A stretch of 64,000 bases of DNA, from positions 1 through 64,000 of the forward strand of contig JAMQCK010000072.1 of NCBI GenBank assembly GCA_024196135.1, in the 5' to 3' direction. A program made the position numbers and the translations under genes. This DNA is from Pleurotus ostreatus/Saccharomyces cerevisiae fusant. Lineage: Eukaryota; Opisthokonta. The notes under the pieces were generated by a model. The model had not been told where the DNA came from. It did not search any database and was given only the letters and a program-made list of their open reading frames with translations. Below are positions 1 to 10,941 of the stretch, in pieces. How positions within the stretch are numbered: the first letter of the stretch is position 1; the number at the start of each line of letters is the position of its first letter.

Positions 1-194
1 CCCCTCCCCTCCCCTCGTCGACGCAGCAAGACCCCTCTACGGTATCAACGACGGCGCACCTTTGCCGGGTGTAGGTAATCGCGCAAAAGTCGAGGGCGAT
101 GGTGACTTCGATAGCGCGCGCAGAATTTCTGCCGGTTCGTTAGCAAGAACCTCTTCTCGAGCCCGAACTAGCGCCTTCCCGCGCAAAAAATGGC

Positions 195-305
195 GCCCCC
201 TCCCCGCTCGAAGCACTCCCTCCCCGCTCGAAGCACCCCCTTCCCACTCGAAGCACCCCCTCCCCGCTCAAAGCACCCCCTTCCCACTCGAAGCACCCCC
301 CTCCC
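195..305. repeat. C-rich tandem repeat, about 20-21 bp unit, five copies
   Basis: About five imperfect head-to-tail copies of a unit built on 'ctcgaagcaccccctcccc', alternating between gctcgaagc and actcgaagc starts. Degenerate copies of tcgaagcacccc recur near 618. The plus strand is strongly pyrimidine-rich from 1 to about 830, so long open frames here (for example 62-820) exist on both strands because stops are rare, not because they look like genes. Confidence 0.75.
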
Positions 306-829
306 CTTCTCGCGCACTTTCCTCGACTCACGCCGCACCTCCTACCCGCCTCCCCCGACCTGTCTCGTCGACTCAAAATGCCCCCCTCCCCCTCGTCCCT
401 TCCCTTCAAGTCGAGTCGGCAAGTCGATTCGGCGAGGTCCCCTCCCCTTCCCTCCCCTCCTCGTCACCCCCTCCGCCGAAACCACACTCGCACAAGAAAG
501 GCGCACCTGTTTTCCGAGGCGCGAGTACCCCCGCTCCCACCCCCTTCTCGCCGACATCCGAAGCGCCGTCGTTATTGACGGCGCGCGCACGCGGATCTGC
601 GAATTCGTTAGCGCGTCCTCGAAGCACCCCTCCCGCGATGGGCGCACTTACGTCGACGAGAACGAACGACCCCTTCGCGAGGAGAGCACCCCTCCCCACT
701 CGCGAAGTCACCGGAGACCGCCCTTCGCCGCTTCCCCTCGCCAAGGGTGCGCAAAGTCGGACCCCCGTGCGAGAAAGCATCGATAGAAATGGTTCTGGAA
801 GGGGGGTCAGCGTTGGGTAGACAGATGAG

Positions 830-1130
830 CGACGGTGCAGCCGACGAAGGGGGAGGGGGGTAAGGGGCTGAAAGGCAGGGTGACAACACCCGACGTGGGG
901 GATACACAAAGTCACCAAGGAGGGGGGGAGTAAAGGAAGGAGGAGAGGTAGGTCATGAACGGGAGCGCTAAGTAAGGGGATAATGTAGAAGTAGATGGAT
1001 AGCGATGGGGGCTAGTAAGTAAATAGTGATGGGTCAATGAGGGAACAGTGATGACAGTCAGTAACTAATTGTAATGATAAGGTAGCAATAGTGATAGGTC
1101 GTTCTGGTTGCAAATGGGGAGGGGGCGGGG
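830..1130. other. Purine-rich stretch without a gene
   Basis: Immediately after the C-rich tract the strand bias flips: the plus strand becomes G/A-rich with many gggg and short gtgat/gata-like words. No coding frame, RNA gene or recognisable element is visible. Confidence 0.6.
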
Positions 1131-1636
1131 GGACGAGGTGCTCACCTGGATCGCGAGTCTGCCGTCGCATCACGCGGCCGTCGGCATTGACGAGCGCGCG
1201 TAGTCGTCGCACATACGCGTCGGGGTCGGCGCGTCGGGTGACGGTGAGCGTTGAGCGCTGAATCGTCCAGAAGCCGACAAGTCGACTTGATATTCGGGCT
1301 CGACATCGCGCTCGCGCGGGCGACGTTGGTCATCGTCGCGGTCGCTGTGCACGATGAGCCTGCGACGTGCAGGAAAATGACTGAACCCACCTCAAGAACT
1401 GTGCAGCGGTCTCGTAAGCGGCGCGCTCGCCGCCCGTCGCCCGCCTGATACTCTGCGCCTACAGGCCGCGCTCGACGCTCTCCCTCGTCGTCATCGGCGA
1501 CGGCGACGCCCGCGTCGATGCCGCCGTCGTGGACGAGCGCAAGCAAGCTCTGCGGGGAAGAGGCGGCGCGGAAGAAGCAAGGGGAAGAAGACGTTAGAGG
1601 TTGACATTGACAGGCACCCATAAGAACCAACTCACG

Positions 1637-2098
1637 TCATATGTGGGTGCGAATGGGCGCGAATGTAAGCCCAGTGGTGTCCGCGAGCGTGTAGACGGCT
1701 TTGGAAGGCGCACGAGAACCAAGCTTGAACCAGTAGCTATAGGAGGGATTAACACGGCGAGGAATGAGATTAGTGAAGGAATCAAAAGGCAGAGAAATGT
1801 CATGAAGCCACAGCATCGCAAGGAGGCACTCACCGTCGAGTAGAGCCAACGGCGCTACCAGAGAGCGCGTCACAGTAAGGTTGATAGGCAAGCGCGCCAA
1901 TAAACCTGAATACAATGTGAAATCAGTAAAGAAACTGAACGCGCTCTATGAGCTAGACTTACGATGAATGGAACCTGCGATTGCGGCGTCGAAAGCGCTA
2001 GGCAGAGCGAATCAGCGAAAGCAATGGAGGCTTGCAAAGGCTTACCATTGTAGAGAGTAACCGAGGTGGTAGACGAGTCTAGAAGGCGTGGTCAGCAT
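1637..2098 (-). CDS. Putative small spliced protein (77 aa), unrecognised
   Basis: Not a known family. Four exons can be joined in one frame with consensus splice sites: 2098-2046, 1974-1963 (12 nt), 1905-1834 and 1736-1637. The product starts MLTTPSRLVYHLGYSLQ and ends FAPIRTHI followed by a stop. Introns are 60-100 nt and begin gtaag or gtgag. A minus-strand TATAAAAG lies about 145 bp upstream of the ATG. The product is rich in aromatic and small residues, with no clear membrane segment or motif. The agreement of ATG, three phase-consistent introns, stop and TATA box is the only support; it could also be an orphan gene or a non-coding transcript. Confidence 0.35.
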
Positions 2099-2240
2099 AG
2101 GTAGAGAGAGAGAGGACGTACAATGATGTGAAGGGATGCGCAAAGGATTGGCGGAGGTTACTACGAGTGAAGGCGCTTTAGATAAGAGGAGAGGGAGGGA
2201 AACCAGGCTAGCTGATGTCGCTACTGACCTCCCCGCCCGC

Positions 2241-2248
2241 CTTTTATA
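2241..2248 (-). promoter_or_regulatory. TATA box candidate upstream of the 77-aa model
   Basis: The plus strand reads cttttata, that is TATAAAAG on the minus strand, about 145 bp before the ATG of the small spliced model at 2098 and followed by a pyrimidine-rich leader. Position and strand fit a fungal core promoter. Confidence 0.4.
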
Positions 2249-2249
2249 C

Positions 2250-4300
2250 TCAGTCTGCCTGCCGTCCTCCGTCTTCCCCCGACCTGGGCTCCTCGGCGAG
2301 CGCTCCCCTCGCCCATTCCACGCATCCAACGCGCAGCCTAAGCACATTCAAATGTACGTGAACGGCGACCGATTAGCTCACCGCAGTCGAAACCGAAGTT
2401 TGCGTGCTCCAGGGCGGAAGATTGGGGTGCAATGCTCCCCGAGGCGGCATTCGTTCTGCCAGTCTTGCATTGCGATGAGCGCCCGCATCGCGTCGTATAC
2501 ACGTACAGAATGACCTCCGCAGTCAGGGGGTGGCGTTAGTGAGCGGCGGAGTCCGGCATGCAGGAGCTGCCCGCTGAACTTTGCCGGGCGCGTTTTCCTG
2601 CGCAAAGGACGTTTCCCTCGACGCCTGAAGAGCCCAGAGCTAGCAATAGAGCAGCAAGACGGCGGAAAAACATACGTGAAGTGACTTGTGACGCGTCACA
2701 AAGCCGGGGCGCCCGCGAAAAGCGCCAGGAAATTCGGGGTGGTGGTCGAGTTGAACGCGATCAGGCTGTAGCTCCATTGGGAAGGCCTTGAAGGGCTGGA
2801 AAGTGCGCGCACCAATGGCGCGCCTCGTTCCGCGTCGCCTTCATCCTTCCCGACCTCGCCAACCCTCGGCAACCTTACCGACGATACTTCCGCTCCTGAA
2901 CCCACGTTCTGCCAGGGAGTCTATGCAGAATACACTGCAATTACCTTGTATGAGCTATTCAGCTCGCAGCAGGCCATCTTCGAGAGCGCGCGCTTCGCGC
3001 TTGCTGTCACCGCAGCCAATCAGAAATAAGCTTCGAGTATCAGGGTACATTCCTCGGAAGACTTCCGAGCGCGGAAACGTACGAGGCAGGGTGGAAGATG
3101 CAAGGGAGTTTGGAGCGAGAGCGCCGAGAGCTTGCCTACCCGTGGGCAGGCGCTCCGCGCGTATGGAATCTTGTCGTAATTTGTTTGACTCGAGGCTGAA
3201 GCCGGAGATGAGTTGGAAATTCCGGTACGCGCGGGTGGAGAGACCGATAGGTGGCAGAACAGGAGTGAGGAGGAGAGGGTATGTATACCGAGTCCTGTAT
3301 TGGGCGTATGACCTTCTCGCATGCATGACATGTTGAGGCATACTCACCCACCACAGTTGCGTACTTTTCGCGCCGCAGATCCTCGCTTGGACGATGCAGG
3401 AGGTGCGCCGAAATCGACGCCACATATTCAAATCACCACCTTTTGCGCCGTGCATAGCGTTCGCATGCGCGGGAGGCAATTCTGAGTGCAGAAGCCTTGT
3501 CAGAAACATTATTAGAATCGATTTGGGGTATCATGATTTTCACCGAATATATTTTTGTGTAGGGTGACCGTTTGAGGTGGTGAAGAGCTCGAGTTCCACA
3601 TGCAAACCTCTTCGACCTTCAGAAACGATAAGGCAGAACGCTGATCCCACCCATCGAAGAATTGGCATCGTATTCTGAAACGAGGGGAACGGTCTTTGTG
3701 TTGTGCGCGACCCATCGTGCCAACTCGTTGGGCGGCGGACGTCGTCCGAATGGTTCTCGAGCCATACTGCGCGCCACCGCGTGAGCTTCTGAGGTATTGC
3801 GAGTGCGATCTTGAGCGGGCGAGGTCGGAAAGCTCGGGATGGGTATAAATGCAGTGAAATATTGGTTTCGCGCTCTTCCCGACGGCGCCCGGGCAAGCGA
3901 TGGGTCAGAATCGCAGGTGGCGGCGAAAAACAAGGAATCCCGGCAAAAGCCGCAGAGGGCCGGGTTCGGTTTTCCGGCGGGCCGAACATTGTATTTCTTC
4001 GACTTGAACCATCACTACGAATTCGAGGCGCGCATTCGGAGCTTGCTATAGCTCTATGCGGCGTATGTAGATATCCTCAAGGGTCCCACAGGCGTAACAT
4101 CAAGACTTGTATCTGCCGTCACCCTCAAAGACATTGCGCGCTCAGAGCCAATCCCTGATCCTATGGCGGGCTTGAATAGACCTGGATTTTCCCTACCCAA
4201 GGTCACAGAGTCTGCAGATCCCACACTCCGCGGCATACACGGGCACCAGCTTCTCATTAGAGGGTAGAAGGGGCAGCATCTCAGATGCTGATAGGCTCAC
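2250..4300. other. Region without a recognisable gene
   Basis: Open frames up to about 180 aa occur on both strands but none shows family motifs, repeats or a coherent splice pattern. I see no gene, RNA or mobile element that can be supported here. Confidence 0.5.
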
Positions 4301-4967
4301 CCCCGCACGCGATCAATCGCCGGTGAGTTTGTGCATGCTTGCTTGTTGACACGTCCGCCGCGTGACGTTTCTCTCCATATATACGTATACTCGGTTCGTT
4401 TCGTACCCTCAACACCCCCCCGCGCGCCCTCTCGTCGTCTTGCCTTCCCGTGTCCTCCCCGCCTCGCCCGCGCTCTCGCCTTCGTCTGCCCGCGTCGTCA
4501 CGTCGTCTACACCGACACCATCCGCTCGTGAGCGTCGACCAGCGCGGCGACAAGTCTGCACAGCTAGGTGAGTTGGTTCTTAGTTACTCTTCTTTTTGAA
4601 CTCGACCCCGTCCCCTTCCCGTCCTTGTTCATTCGCTGTTTCGCTGTGGCCGTCCACGACTTTCTTCTTCTGGTCGCGATCTTGCTCTCGTCGAGCCCAA
4701 GTTCAGTGCCTGGTGGGCGATCCAATTCCCCTCTATGTTCAATTACCCATTCACCTTCTCTCGGTCTTCCGCTTCCCCTCCGTGTTCCCGGGGTACCTCC
4801 ATTCTCTTCGCCTTCCTCCTTCATTCCATGTTCTTATACATTCCTTCCTTCCTTTACTTCTTGAAGTTCTGCTTTGTCTTCTTCTTTCGTTGTCTCAGGA
4901 GCTTCCAGCTCGCATTTCATTTTCCCTGTGCCTTGCATATCGACTGACGCTTTTGCAGAGCAATTCG

Positions 4968-5736
4968 AGCATTGAGTCTCTCGACTGCACGCGCGGAACA
5001 AGACGGTGCGCTTTACAGCAGCGAAGCTTATCGGTGAGGCTCGGGCTTTCGTTCGATTACCAGCGAGCTAATACGACTTTTCTAGTCATGTTACGAGCAC
5101 GCTTGTGGAACGAGAATGTCGGCGCCTGCGGAGAGGATCAGCATCTTGGCCTTTCAACACGCTCGAATCTCAACAAATCCCCATCCCTGTCGATAACAAT
5201 GTCCTTGCAACCTCGCCTCCGTGCTCAGACAACACCAACGACGGTTTCCGAAGACTTCCTTGCAACTCAGATGACGGGCGTGGCTCAGCCGCGCTCGAAC
5301 TCGGCGAGGTAGCGGTAGTAGTCACCGGGGGATGGAGAACATCATCGCTGCTAGACGAGCGTGCTCGGTGAGTCCCCATTCACTCAGTCGGTTCATGCGA
5401 TACTTATTCATCTGTCTCAGCGCTTGCCCCGCGGCGGTGTCGCCTTCGATACGCAAGACTTCGTTCGAGTGCAAGTCCTCGTTCAAACACAAGTTATCGC
5501 TCAATCTGCGAGTTTCCGTCCAGCACTCCAGCCTTCAGCACCGCTTCTCGACGACCATCCGCACCCGCGAGCAAGTCTTGAAGCGACGTATCGCTGTCCG
5601 CCGATTGAGGACCATTGATGCTAAAGTGAGTTGGGCATGCATGGGCGTAGTGCTCGTGGCTGACTTTTGTTCATTCATACAGGGCTACCAACATCATGTT
5701 CGACGCGTCACCGCTGCCACACGCCCGCTGAGTTGA
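4968..5736 (+). CDS. Putative spliced gene, 3' part of an unrecognised protein
   Basis: No family recognised. Exons with consensus sites join in one frame: about 4968-5034 (ending ALYSSEAY plus two bases), 5086-5369 (continuing RHVTSTLVERECRRLRRGS), about 5421-5625, then from about 5683 to a stop at 5736 (GYQHHVRRVTAATRPLS). All three introns have gtgag donors and cag/tag acceptors. The 5' end is not resolved: a TATA-like catatatac lies near 4375, and the interval before 4968 holds a long pyrimidine-rich intron or leader. Further splice-like junctions continue to about 6110, so the transcript may be longer or non-coding. Confidence 0.3.
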
Positions 5737-6246
5737 GCTCGGACGCAACTCGTCAAGCAACACATTGTCGTCCCGTGAGCAGTATGATGGTTGGGTGCAC
5801 GCAGGTCATAGGTGAGCTCCAGCATCTTAGATATGAACGGATCGCTAACTCGTTGTCGTAGATCGCAGAGCAATGGATTTCCACCCGGCGAGCGGTGTGC
5901 TGCTATGCTTAGGATTCGACCAGGCTATTTCAGTCTCCGGCGAGACGATGGCAGCCTCCGACTCATGCCCTAATGACGCACCGTCAATGTCGCGCGGTTG
6001 CCTTGTGCGTCCGGCAGCAACTCGTGAGCAGGTGAGTACTTCGTCCATCTCTCTGTCGACCCACTCGCCGAAGCAATAGATCTTCGTCCGCCGAGCGGCG
6101 TCGTGCGCTCCTAGGTACGTTCGTGATGTGGTATCCTCTGCGCTTTGGAGCTGAAGTTGCTCATAGATGACTTTGCGCGCGTCCTTCGCCTTTTGCAATT
6201 GACCTGCCGACCTACTGGTTACGCCACAAACTCAAGCCGTCGCCGC

Positions 6247-6295
6247 GTTGTCCTTCGGCGCCTCTTCGTCCTTCGGCGCCTCTTCGTCCTTCCGG
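6247..6295. repeat. Short 18-bp tandem duplication
   Basis: The unit 'gtccttcggcgcctcttc' occurs twice in tandem followed by a partial third copy. It lies in a stretch with no confident gene. Confidence 0.6.
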
Positions 6296-6449
6296 CGCAA
6301 GATCATGTCTCGTCAAGTATCTGTCAAAGATCAAGTCCCCGAGCCACCCTCTCAATCGGCCTTAAACGCGTCGCTCACAGGTCCCCAGGTCCTTTGTATC
6401 CCGTAGATTACCTTGTATCTTGTAGACTACTCTATAGCAACTGATCTTG

Positions 6450-7560
6450 CAGCCCGCCATCTCCCGGCCCCTACACCTTCGCCCGAGTTTTTTATGCAGG
6501 GTCTATCTATCCGTGGGGCCACAGTATAAATTCGTGTCCGCCTTCGCCACCCTCCCCGCCTTCATCGCCACCTCCCTCACTCCTGCCACATGGACACGCG
6601 GCCCCGAAAGTTCAACGTATCACGTGACTTGGGCCAGGCGCTGAGGCAACGTATCGACGTCCGGCGAGTGGCGTCGTTAGTGTCCGACGAGCGGGGAAAT
6701 TCGTCGCCAAGTGTGCACGTCGAAGGAACAGGCGCCTGGTGGACTCGTCAAGTCGGGAGGGTGCGGTCGAGGTTGGCGGGTCGGGAGTGGTGTGAATGGA
6801 TGGGCTGCCGACAGGTGCTTTCGGTGGTTGAAGGGGAAGATCAGGGATAGATTACTCCTATGTAGGTGTACAGGTAAGAAGTAATCAGTGAATACTTATT
6901 GGCTCCGAAGTGGACAATTAAGTCTTATGATTGCCGATTCATACCCAGTCCAATATCAATCAAGAGTGCAAGCTTAAAGCATCGCTCACCGGCATGTACG
7001 GAAGTGTGACAGTCCAGAAAGGTATGTCCGGGGGAGGGTAGATGGTTGAGAAGGAGCGAGAAGGGGTGTGGGCTAGCGGAGAGAGATGCAGGCTGGCACG
7101 AGTGCAAGAACTGAGGTTGTGCATTAACTAACATGGAGGTGGAGTGGTTGTCGAGGACTGAGGACTTACACCCCTCGGTGATATGGTCACAGCGTCGGTA
7201 AGCTGAGACGTAAGACGGGGAGCGGAAGAGGAGGACGGAGAGAGGACAGTGGACGATGAGAGCAAAGAGCGAGGAGGGTGTATAAAAGGGAAGTTTCACA
7301 TTCACCTAGTACAACTCACCAGTCTTTATCCGAAGTCAGCAGCACGATCCCGACGCTGCCCTGACCACACAAAAAAGATGAAGTTGGCGACGACCTCACA
7401 AACAACCACCCTCTGTCACGCATCGAAACAGGAAGGTACGCGCGCGCAAAGCCATTCAAACGGCTGTGACAACTGTGACGCGAGCCGGCCACCAAGTGCG
7501 GGGCAGGCGACAGGGAAGGTGAAGCTCTCGTTCCTCGCTCGCGTAGTGAACATTCATGAC
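6450..7560. other. Intergenic region, no supported gene
   Basis: No family-like frame was found. A plus-strand TATAAAAG is present at 7281-7288 with no recognisable downstream gene. On the minus strand around 7335-7385 a short frame reading GSVGIVLLTSD resembles the end of a ClpX C-terminal domain and may be a remnant of the neighbouring unfoldase gene. Confidence 0.4.
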
Positions 7561-7575
7561 ATTCGACTCCTTCCG

Positions 7576-9525
7576 TCATAGTACCAACCGCCACCCCCCC
7601 ACCCCTCTCATACGCCCTTCGACAAATCGCATCGATCGCGTCCCCCGCGAACCGGATCTCGACGCTCCAGTACCCAAACAGGCTCGTGTATTGCGAGAGC
7701 AAGGACCCCTTGACCTCGGTGAGGATGCGGCGCAGGTCGGGGATGGTGAGCGGGGCGAGGGCGGTGATGGAGGGGAGGCGGTTGATGAATTCGGGGATGA
7801 GGCCGTAGGTGAGGAGGTCTGGGGGGTGGGGTGAGCTTAGGTTGAGGGAAGGGTTTGGGGGGGAAGGAGTTGGGGAAGGAGACGATAAGTGAGAAGGGGC
7901 TGAGGAAGACGGCGAGGACTAACCACTAATCTCCACCTGCTCGAGGATGTTCTGCGAGTTGGGGGAGAAGAACGGCCAGTTGTTCTTCGATTCCCGCGTC
8001 AGGGTGGCGGTGAAGCCGATGGACTATAGCAGAGTAGGATGTCAACGCAGCCCTCATCGCGATGGGGAACGCACTCACGCCCTTCGCTATCCTCTTCTCG
8101 ATGACCTTATCCAGGCCCTCGAACGCGCCGGACATGATAAAGAGAATATTTGACGTGTCGATTTGGAAGATTTCGTTCTTCGCTGGGGATATGAACATCC
8201 GTCAGCCTTGCCTTGCCTTCACGCCTGACGCGCAAGAGTGCACTCACCCGCAGCCCCCCTCCCCCTCGCCCCCTCCGCCGAGTCCTTCCCCGTCCCCGAG
8301 CTCGAATAATCACTCTGCACCGCGCCCTTCGCCTGCACGGTGACGATCGACCCCTCGAGCATGCGCAACAACGCCTGCTGCACGCCCTCGCCCCCGACGT
8401 CGCGCATGCTGTCGGTGCCGCCGGAGCCGGACTTGCGCGCGATTTTGTCGATTTCGTCGATGAAGACGATGCCTTGTCTGGCTGGGGGGTCAGTACATGA
8501 ACGACGCGACAGCCAAATGAATTGTTGCTCACTCTGCTCGGTCTGGGTTCCAGTTCGCTGCTTGTAGCTGCGGAGAAGGATATGAATGGGAAGGGAAGAC
8601 TGTTAGTCTAGCACCGCACCAGTCGATGAACGGCCATCTCGACGTCTTCGCCGACGTCTGGGAAATCCGTGAGCAAGAGGACGTCAGGACCAGAGTTATA
8701 CATACATCCTGCTTGTGTGAACGCGGTCGCATCGCTAACGGCGAACGGCACATCCAGCGTGCGTGCAAGGGTCTTCGCCAGCGCAGTCTTGCCTAGGTTC
8801 ACTCAGCCGCGACCTCGAGGGATAGTAGCGTTCGCCTACCAGACCCTGTTGGCCCTCTAGCGAGCTCGTCAGTCCAGAACGGCGCGGGTGGGGCATACCG
8901 CCACGCACATCATCAACACGTTGCTCTTCTCGTAGTATGGGTATGGGATCGCGTCCGCGTGTAGGGTCAGGTGAGGAGGCTTGCTTCGGCGCATGGGTTG
9001 GACGTTGGCGGAAGAGACGCCGGGTGGGGCTGGGAGAAGTTGTGGGATTAGTGAGGAGGGTAAAGGGAACTGGGGACGTACGTTCATGATCGTAGATAGT
9101 TCGTGCGCTCTCTTCGTACTCTCGCCGTGCGTCTTCTTGTGCTTCGCGGTAGGATGCGTTGGCTTGTACGCGGTTGTAGTGGTTGAATACTCTGAGGGGA
9201 TGGTCAGTATCATGCACCGAAAGCAGGAGGGTCAACATACCCCACTGAAAGTACCTTCTTCGCGTTCTCCTGACCTATGATGAATTGATCCAGGTAGTGG
9301 GTGAGCTGACGCTGGGCGTAAGCTTGAGCATATTCAAGAATGAAGTCCACGCACCTCCCTCGGCGTCGCCATCCTCGCATCCAGTGTACCCTGCGCTGCA
9401 CGCCGAGGGCGACGTGGGGGAACATGATCCCGCATCGGCTGCGTCCGGATCCATCGCACAGAAAAGCAGAACGCGCGCGACGTATTCCTCAACAGGGATC
9501 GTGAGCGAGTCTCCAGCAGCACCAT
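7576..9525 (-). CDS. CLPX: Mitochondrial ClpX-type AAA+ unfoldase, C-terminus incomplete
   Basis: ATP-driven protein unfoldase of the mitochondrial matrix; the yeast relative Mcx1 acts without ClpP. The first exon (9525-9355) encodes a basic presequence starting [19 protein letters not shown]. Read through about nine exons, the protein shows the [17 protein letters not shown]-domain motif, FNHYNRVQ, Walker [26 protein letters not shown], Walker [11 protein letters not shown], the [22 protein letters not shown] segment and [14 protein letters not shown]. The prokaryotic zinc domain is absent, as in fungal members. Walker A lies in a 17-nt microexon (8840-8856). After [16 protein letters not shown] and [12 protein letters not shown] the frame reads WRLVL then stop (7576). 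The expected GAR sensor-2 motif and last 60-80 residues are missing, so it may be a pseudogene, a regulatory form or an annotation gap. An upstream in-frame ATG lies at 9588. Confidence 0.85.
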
Positions 9526-9701
9526 TCCCGCGCGCGACGCCGACTCGGCACGGAAAGGCAAGCAGAAATCAAGAACAACAGCACCCACACGCTGTAGATG
9601 GGCGGCTCGTGCGGCCCGGTGGGATCATCCCCATCGGGCACGAAGAGACGCGTGGATGGGTTAGACGCGTCACCTGCAGGTCCTCGTCCTTTACGCTCAT
9701 C

Positions 9702-10792
9702 ATGGTCGGCGTCTTGCTCGTGCGTTTGGTGGTGATAAGAGGCTTACGCGACCCCCGCGCAGTTCCGCAACACATACGACTCGGACAACACGGTTTTCTC
9801 GCCGCAGGGGCGCCTGCACCAGGTCGAGTACGCGCTTGAGGCCGTAAAGCAGGGATCTGCTGCCGTGGGATTGCGCTCGAAGACTCATGCTATCTTGTTG
9901 GCATTGAAGGTGTGCTGCAATTGCTTGACGCGCTGCGAATGATGTTTATGAAATGGTTGTAGCGTTCGACTGGCGAGCTGGCTTCGTACCAGCAGAAGAT
10001 GTTCCGAATAGATGATCACGTCGGGATTGCGATCGCAGGACTGACGTCCGATGCGCGTGTCCTCAGGTGCGTAGATGACTTGCGATGGGTTGACGCCTTT
10101 GCTGATCGCTTGTATAGCAACTTCATGCGCCAGCAAGCCATGGGATCGCGTATGGTCTTCAACCGCCCCGTCCCTGTCAACCGTCTCGTATCATCCATCG
10201 CGGATAGTGCGTCTACATACTGCCCAGGCATTCTATTGTCACTTATGCTACCCCTTTTGCAGAGGCCCAAGTCAACACACAAGAATATGGCAGGCGCCCA
10301 TATGGTGTTGGTTTCCTTGTCATCGGTCAGGATGAGTCTGGCCCCCATCTCTACGAATTCTCCCCCTCCGGCAACTCCTACGAATACTACGCCATGTCCA
10401 TCGGCGCGCGCAGCCAAAGCGCGAAAACATACCTTGAGAAGCACTATGAGAGCTTCGCGGATGGTACGACCTACAATACTTGCCACAAACACGCGTGCTG
10501 ATCATGTACTTCCCGAATAGCCTCCCTCGACGACCTTATCCGCCACGGCCTGCACGCGCTGCGCGAGACATTGCAGCAGGACAAAGAACTGAACGTGAAC
10601 AACACCTCAATCGGCATCATCGGCGCGCCGAGCGAGAACGAGGTGCACGCGAAGCCGACGTTCAGGATCCTCGAGAACGAGAAAGTCGATCCATTCTTGA
10701 AGACGATGATCCCGAAGGAGACGCCCGGGCATGCTGCGCCGGCGGCGGCGCCGCAGACAACGGGCGACGAGGACGTGCAGATGGCAGGGTAA
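9702..10792 (+). CDS. PRE5: 20S proteasome subunit alpha-6 (PSMA1/Pre5 type)
   Basis: Structural alpha subunit of the 20S proteasome outer ring, nucleus and cytosol. Exons at 9763-9909, 9963-10066, 10118-10206, 10263-10463 and 10521-10792 join without frame breaks. The protein begins [20 protein letters not shown], the proteasome alpha signature, followed by [40 protein letters not shown] and [16 protein letters not shown]. The C-terminal tail is Ala/Pro-rich and acidic (DEDVQMAG). The initiator Met is probably the isolated ATG at 9702, spliced directly to 9763 across an intron with a poor gtcggc donor, so exon 1 may code for one residue only; the start is uncertain. It is divergent from the ClpX gene, 177 bp away. 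Confidence 0.93.
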
Positions 10793-10941
10793 TTCATGCA
10801 ATGTATAATGTAGTTTTACTGAAGGTGTCTTGTTCTTTTTCGACGGATACATTCGCAGCAAGATGTCTTCTGGTGGAAGCCTTTCGCAAGGCAGGACCGT
10901 TATAGCCGTGAGGTACAGTGATTTCTCAGGACACTCCATCT

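Noticed and set aside
62..820. 252-aa open frame in the C-rich start of the window
   Set aside because: Overlapping long frames occur on both strands because the pyrimidine-rich tract has few stop codons; composition follows the tandem repeat and no motif is present.
860..900. Telomere-like G-rich runs near the window start
   Set aside because: No array of TTAGGG repeats; only scattered ggggtaagg-type words.
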